Assembly: GCA_016649455.1 (NCBI GenBank) | Contig: JAENXO010000084.1 | Location: 1 to 8,861 of the forward strand | Length of the DNA: 8,861 nucleotides | Direction of reading: 5' to 3' | Source: Gemmatimonadota bacterium | Lineage (GTDB): Bacteria > Gemmatimonadota > Gemmatimonadetes > Palauibacterales > Palauibacteraceae | In this document: positions 6,027-8,861 of the stretch, piece after piece | Layout: each line of letters starts with the position of its first letter | Position numbering within the stretch: the first letter of the stretch is position 1 | Translations under genes and position numbers: made by a program | The notes under the pieces: generated by a model | Databases searched by the model: none | What the model saw: only the letters and a program-made list of their open reading frames with translations | What the model was told of the DNA's origin: nothing

Positions 6027-6395
6027 ATGAGCGATACGAATACGGCCGGATCCACCGGCGCAGTCGTGAGTCTGAGTGAACAGGCGGCCGACGAGGTGAG
6101 GAAGTTCTTCGCTGCGGAAGGGCTCGACGAGAAATCCGGCGCGCTTCGCGTGAGCGTGCTCCCGGGTGGCTGCTCGGGTTTCGAGTACGGTCTCGAAGTG
6201 GACGAGGAGCCAGCCGCGGAGGATGATCTCGTCGTCGAATCGCAGGGTGTGCGGCTGTTGATGGATCCGTTCAGCGCGCAGTACCTGGCCGGGATCGTGA
6301 TCGGCTACCACAGCAGTTTCAAAGGCTCCGGCTTTACGTTCGAGAATCCGAACGCGACCGGCTCCTGCGGCTGCGGCACCTCCTTCTCGGTCTGA
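6027..6395 (+). CDS. A-type iron-sulfur cluster carrier/insertion protein (IscA/ErpA/SufA family)
   Basis: A 122-residue HesB/IscA-family protein that carries and inserts Fe-S clusters into apoproteins. The family core is clear: VVSLSEQAADEVRKFF, then LRVSVLPGGCSGFEYGLEVDEEP, DPFSAQYLAGIVIGYHSSFKGSGFTFENPNA, and a C-terminal SCGCG. The three conserved cysteines are present: Cys49 in GGCSG, and Cys114 and Cys116 in the final CGC. Start choice is uncertain. ATG 6027, chosen here, has AAGGAG 15 bases upstream, and a GTG immediately before it is at 12 bases. ATG 5997 would add ten residues but has a poor ribosome site. The stop codon overlaps the likely CTG start of the next gene. I cannot tell ErpA from SufA or IscA without alignment, so I give no symbol. 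It lies 3' of trxB and may be controlled by the candidate ECF promoter at 5908. Confidence 0.9.
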   Translation: MSDTNTAGSTGAVVSLSEQAADEVRKFFAAEGLDEKSGALRVSVLPGGCSGFEYGLEVDEEPAAEDDLVVESQGVRLLMDPFSAQYLAGIVIGYHSSFKGSGFTFENPNATGSCGCGTSFSV

Positions 6396-7057
6396 GCGCC
6401 CCCGACGACGTCGGCGGGCTCGAGGTTCTCACCCTCCCCGTCGGCGCTTTTCAGGCGAACTGCCACCTTCTCCGATCCCGCGGCCCGGACGGAGCCGTAC
6501 TGGTCATCGATCCGGGTGCCGAACCCGAGCGGATCGCCAGTGCCCTGGATGCCTGGGGCGTGGTCCCCGCCGCGATTCTCCTGACGCACGCGCACCTGGA
6601 TCACGTGACCGCCGTCGGTGGCCTGGTGGAACGCTATTCGTGCCCGGTCTATCTCCATCCCGCGGACCTCGAACTGTACAGGGCGGCTCCCCAGCAGGCC
6701 CTGATGTTCGGTCTCCAGGTCGAGCCGCAGCCATTGCCCGATCGGACCCTGTCGGACCGACAGCTCCTGAAATTCGGCACGATCCAGCTCCAGGTCCGTC
6801 ACGCACCCGGCCATTCACCCGGCGGGGTTGTGTTCGAGGGACATGGCACGGCGTTCGTGGGCGACTGCGTGTTCGCCGGTTCGATCGGGAGGACCGATCT
6901 GCCCGGCGGCGATACCGAGACGCTGCTCACCTCGATTCGCGAGCAGATCCTCACCCTGCCAGGTCAGACCGTCCTCCACTCAGGACACGGGCCCTCCACG
7001 ACCGTCGAGCGGGAAGCCGGGTCGAATCCCTTCCTGGTTGGTTTTCAGGACCGGTGA
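6392..7057 (+). CDS. Metallo-beta-lactamase-fold hydrolase, glyoxalase-II-like (YcbL type), non-canonical CTG start
   Basis: A 221-residue MBL-fold hydrolase. Its metal-binding motifs are THAHLDH (His66, His68, Asp70, His71), HAPGHSPG (His141), GDCVFAGSIGRTDLPGGD (Asp158) and HSGHG (His199). They match the small glyoxalase-II-like group that hydrolyses thioesters such as acyl-glutathione analogues. Homologues begin with a pattern like LETLPVGPFQENCYLL; here EVLTLPVGAFQANCHLL is encoded at about 6422-6472. The frame upstream of GTG 6560 contains no ATG, GTG or TTG back to the stop at 6224. A GTG 6560 start would delete the first strands of the fold. The best candidate is CTG 6392, which overlaps the Fe-S carrier stop as CTGA, so translation would be coupled. 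No Shine-Dalgarno is visible there. The next gene overlaps this one by GTGA. The fold is certain, the substrate unknown, the start inferred. Confidence 0.85.
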   Translation: MSAPDDVGGLEVLTLPVGAFQANCHLLRSRGPDGAVLVIDPGAEPERIASALDAWGVVPAAILLTHAHLDHVTAVGGLVERYSCPVYLHPADLELYRAAPQQALMFGLQVEPQPLPDRTLSDRQLLKFGTIQLQVRHAPGHSPGGVVFEGHGTAFVGDCVFAGSIGRTDLPGGDTETLLTSIREQILTLPGQTVLHSGHGPSTTVEREAGSNPFLVGFQDR

Positions 7058-8247
7058 GCGGATACGTTGAGCCGATGAACGGTCCAGATCCCGAACAGAG
7101 CGCCGGCACGGGTAGCACGGAGCAGGAGCCGGACCCGGGAACCGGGTCCGGCCCGATGAACCCTGGAAAACCGGGGCCGGACACGACGGTCCGGCTGGCG
7201 GCGATGAAGCGGGCGCTCGGCGACGCCGAGCGCGTGATCGTGCTTACCCACGACAATCCCGATCCCGATGCGATCGCGTCCACGGCCGGACTCGGATACC
7301 TGCTGCGCAAGGCCCTCGGACTTCCGGTCACCCTGGCGTTCGGAGGCATCGTGGGCCGGGCTGAGAACCGGGCGTTGCTGGACGAGCTCGACCTTCCGTT
7401 CGAGCGGGCGGAGGACCTCGAATTCCCTTCGACGGTGGCAGTGGCGCTGGTGGACACGCAGCCCAGGGCCGGCAACAACTCGCTGCCTCCCGGACAGATC
7501 GCCACGATCGTCATCGACCATCACCCGGTGCGGGCCGAAAGCTCGGCCGCCGCCTATTCCGACGTCCGCCCGGAGTACGGAGCGTGTGCTTCGATGATCG
7601 TCGAGTTCCTGCGGGCCTTGAAGCTGGAGCCGGATCGACAGCTGGCGACCGCCCTGTTCTACGCGATCCAGTCGGAGACGATGGATCTCGGCAGGGAGGC
7701 GTCAAAGGCCGAGATCGACGCGAGCCTGTTTCTGTACCCCCGATCCGATCCCGCCGCGATCTCGCGGATCCGGCACGCCCGGGTGCCGCGTGCCGTGTAT
7801 CGGTCCGTGCACACGGGTCTCGAGAACGCCTGGAGTCGGGGCGGAGTCGTGTGTGTTCCGGCCGGTCGGCTCAACTACCCGGATATCGTCGCCCAGCTGG
7901 CGGACCTGTTCATGCGCGTGGATGGAGTGGAGTGGGTGATCGCGGCCGGACGTTACAAGGACGGGCTGTACATCAGCCTGCGGACTTTCGACCCGGGTGC
8001 TCATGCGGGTGACCTGGTCCGGGAGGTAGTCGGGAACCGCGGCTCGGCCGGAGGTCACGGTGAGATGGCGGGGGCTCGAATCGACGTTGGCCGGCTGTCC
8101 AGGGATGAGTACGAGGTGCTGCTGGAGTCGCTGTTCGAGGAGTTCTGTGGGCAGCTTGGAGTTTCGGATCAGCCGCGCGTTCCGCTGATCCAGACGGACA
8201 CGGCAGGGGAGTTGGAACCGGCTCCGGACGGGGCGGACGAGACATGA
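7054..8247 (+). CDS. DHH/DHHA1-family phosphoesterase (NrnA-like oligoribonuclease / pAp phosphatase)
   Basis: A 397-residue DHH-superfamily enzyme. NrnA-type members degrade 2-5 nt RNAs and can remove the 3'-phosphate of pAp. The DHH domain shows VIVLTHDNPDPDAIAS (His66, Asp70, Asp72), VALVDTQP (Asp134) and the signature IDHHP (Asp155, His156, His157). The C-terminal DHHA1 domain ends with GGHGEMAGARI (GGH at about 333-335). Where many relatives have a TDT motif after the DHH motif, this one has Ser-Glu-Thr (206-210 region, AIQSETMDLGR), so Glu208 may stand for a metal-binding Asp. The first 45 residues are Gly/Pro/Glu-rich and look disordered. I start at GTG 7054, which overlaps the upstream stop as GTGA and has AGGA close by. 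ATG 7075 or ATG 7156 are possible shorter starts. The coaE gene overlaps the 3' end by ATGA. Confidence 0.88.
   Translation: MSGYVEPMNGPDPEQSAGTGSTEQEPDPGTGSGPMNPGKPGPDTTVRLAAMKRALGDAERVIVLTHDNPDPDAIASTAGLGYLLRKALGLPVTLAFGGIVGRAENRALLDELDLPFERAEDLEFPSTVAVALVDTQPRAGNNSLPPGQIATIVIDHHPVRAESSAAAYSDVRPEYGACASMIVEFLRALKLEPDRQLATALFYAIQSETMDLGREASKAEIDASLFLYPRSDPAAISRIRHARVPRAVYRSVHTGLENAWSRGGVVCVPAGRLNYPDIVAQLADLFMRVDGVEWVIAAGRYKDGLYISLRTFDPGAHAGDLVREVVGNRGSAGGHGEMAGARIDVGRLSRDEYEVLLESLFEEFCGQLGVSDQPRVPLIQTDTAGELEPAPDGADET
7128..7152 (+). repeat. 11-bp perfect inverted repeat with 3-base loop near the DHH gene 5' end
   Basis: GCCGGACCCGG (7128-7138) and CCGGGTCCGGC (7142-7152) are exact reverse complements around a GAA loop, forming a very stable hairpin if transcribed. 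It lies inside the low-complexity N-terminal extension of the DHH ORF, directly before an alternative ATG at 7156. If translation begins at 7156 the hairpin would be leader RNA rather than coding. There is no T-run after it. Confidence 0.55.
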
Positions 8248-8861
8248 TCCGCATCGGCCTCACCGGCAGCCTCGGAGCCGGGAAGAGCACCGTCGGCCAG
8301 CTGTTCGAGGGGTGGGGCGCCGCCCGAATCGATGCGGACCTCCTGGCCCGGGAGGCGGTGGAGCCCGGCACCGAAGGCCTGGCCGGGATCAGCCGCGAGT
8401 TCGGTGCCGGCGTGATCGCGCCCGATGGATCCCTCGACCGGCGGGCCCTGCGGGGGATCGTATTCGCGGACGCCGAAGCACGGGCCCGTCTCGAGGCGAT
8501 CGTGCATCCCGCCGTCGATCGACTGCGGGAAGAGAGGGTGCGACAGGCGCAGGAGAGTGGCGCCGGGGTCGTCGTGCTCGAAATTCCGCTCCTGTTCGAG
8601 AAAGACCTGCGAGCCGAGTTCGATGCGGTGGTCACGGTGGACGCTCCGCCGTCGATCCGACGCGCTCGCGTCGTCTCCTCGCGCGGCATCTCGCCGGATG
8701 AGTTCCTCGCGATGGAAGCCGCTCAGTGGCCCGCCGGCCGGAAGCGGACCGCGGCCGACCTGGTGATCTGGAATCCGGGAGACAGGGAAGCTCTCGAACT
8801 GGACGCTCGCCGCGTATGGGATGCGGTGACGGGCCCGCGATCGGCGTCGGAAGCTGAGGCC
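8244..8861 (+). CDS. coaE: Dephospho-CoA kinase (3' end outside window)
   Basis: The frame is open for 206 residues to the right edge, close to the normal full length of about 200, so only a short tail can be missing. The enzyme phosphorylates the 3'-hydroxyl of dephospho-CoA, the last step of coenzyme A synthesis, in the cytosol. It shows the P-loop GSLGAGKST (8-16), the DAD motif (30-32) followed by LLARE, VHPAVDRL, the EIPLLFEKDL Walker-B-like segment, and a lid/adenine region AAQWPAGRKRTAADLVIWN near 152-170. The lid arginine region reads RVVSSRG, slightly unlike the usual R-x-x-x-R-D pattern. ATG 8244 overlaps the DHH stop as ATGA, implying translational coupling. Confidence 0.93.
   Translation, partial: MIRIGLTGSLGAGKSTVGQLFEGWGAARIDADLLAREAVEPGTEGLAGISREFGAGVIAPDGSLDRRALRGIVFADAEARARLEAIVHPAVDRLREERVRQAQESGAGVVVLEIPLLFEKDLRAEFDAVVTVDAPPSIRRARVVSSRGISPDEFLAMEAAQWPAGRKRTAADLVIWNPGDREALELDARRVWDAVTGPRSASEAEA

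Noticed and set aside
6640..7053. Extending the DHH gene upstream to about 6640
   Set aside because: The extension is an alternative frame of the MBL hydrolase, whose zinc motifs are intact, and the added sequence is Arg/Pro-rich. The GTGA overlap at 7054 is a better start.
6560..7057. Starting the MBL hydrolase at GTG 6560
   Set aside because: This removes the conserved first strands (TLPVGAFQANCHLL) and the VIDPG turn that are encoded in frame just upstream.
1..8861. CRISPR arrays, tRNA or rRNA genes, insertion sequences, attachment sites
   Set aside because: I saw no regularly spaced repeats, no cloverleaf with a conserved T-loop, no transposase or integrase motif, and no flanking direct repeats.

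Overview
This is a GC-rich, gene-dense bacterial chromosome segment with ten protein-coding genes, two of them cut by the window edges. I saw no rRNA, tRNA, insertion sequence, CRISPR array or phage gene. The leftmost gene encodes an AsmA-like, inner-membrane-anchored envelope protein, which points to a diderm (outer-membrane) bacterium. The neighbouring sigma/anti-sigma pair nevertheless looks like the SigR/RsrA redox pair best known from Actinobacteria. A high-GC diderm such as a Gemmatimonadota-type lineage would fit, but the window cannot fix the phylum.

Layout: (1) 1-833, minus strand, the N-terminal part of an AsmA-like protein, starting at TTG. (2) 834-1022, a divergent intergenic region with a candidate ECF-type promoter facing the AsmA gene and a candidate housekeeping promoter facing right. 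(3) 1023-1876, an ECF sigma factor and its zinc-binding anti-sigma factor, joined by an ATGA overlap. (4) 2024-3788, an M42 metallo-aminopeptidase followed by a DtxR/MntR-family metal-responsive repressor. (5) 3845-5870, an unrecognised 79-residue protein, a PHP-domain phosphoesterase joined to it by a TTGA overlap, and thioredoxin reductase. (6) 6027-8861, an A-type Fe-S carrier (IscA/ErpA family), a glyoxalase-II-like metallo-beta-lactamase-fold hydrolase, a DHH/DHHA1 phosphoesterase (NrnA type), and dephospho-CoA kinase running off the right edge. The last four genes overlap in series by CTGA, GTGA and ATGA.

The genes share a redox and metal theme: a thiol-switch sigma/anti-sigma pair, a metal-sensing repressor, thioredoxin reductase and an Fe-S assembly carrier. 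The others are housekeeping enzymes of RNA-fragment, peptide and CoA metabolism. A GGAAC-N17-GT motif occurs both upstream of the AsmA-like gene and upstream of the Fe-S carrier gene. It could be the recognition site of the local ECF sigma factor.

I did not find a wholly new defence or mobile system. The points most worth a second look are the SigR/RsrA-like pair in a diderm context, the shared ECF motif, a metallo-hydrolase whose conserved N-terminus can only be reached from a non-canonical start (CTG in a CTGA overlap), the use of all four NTGA overlap variants within 7 kb, and the orphan 79-residue gene.
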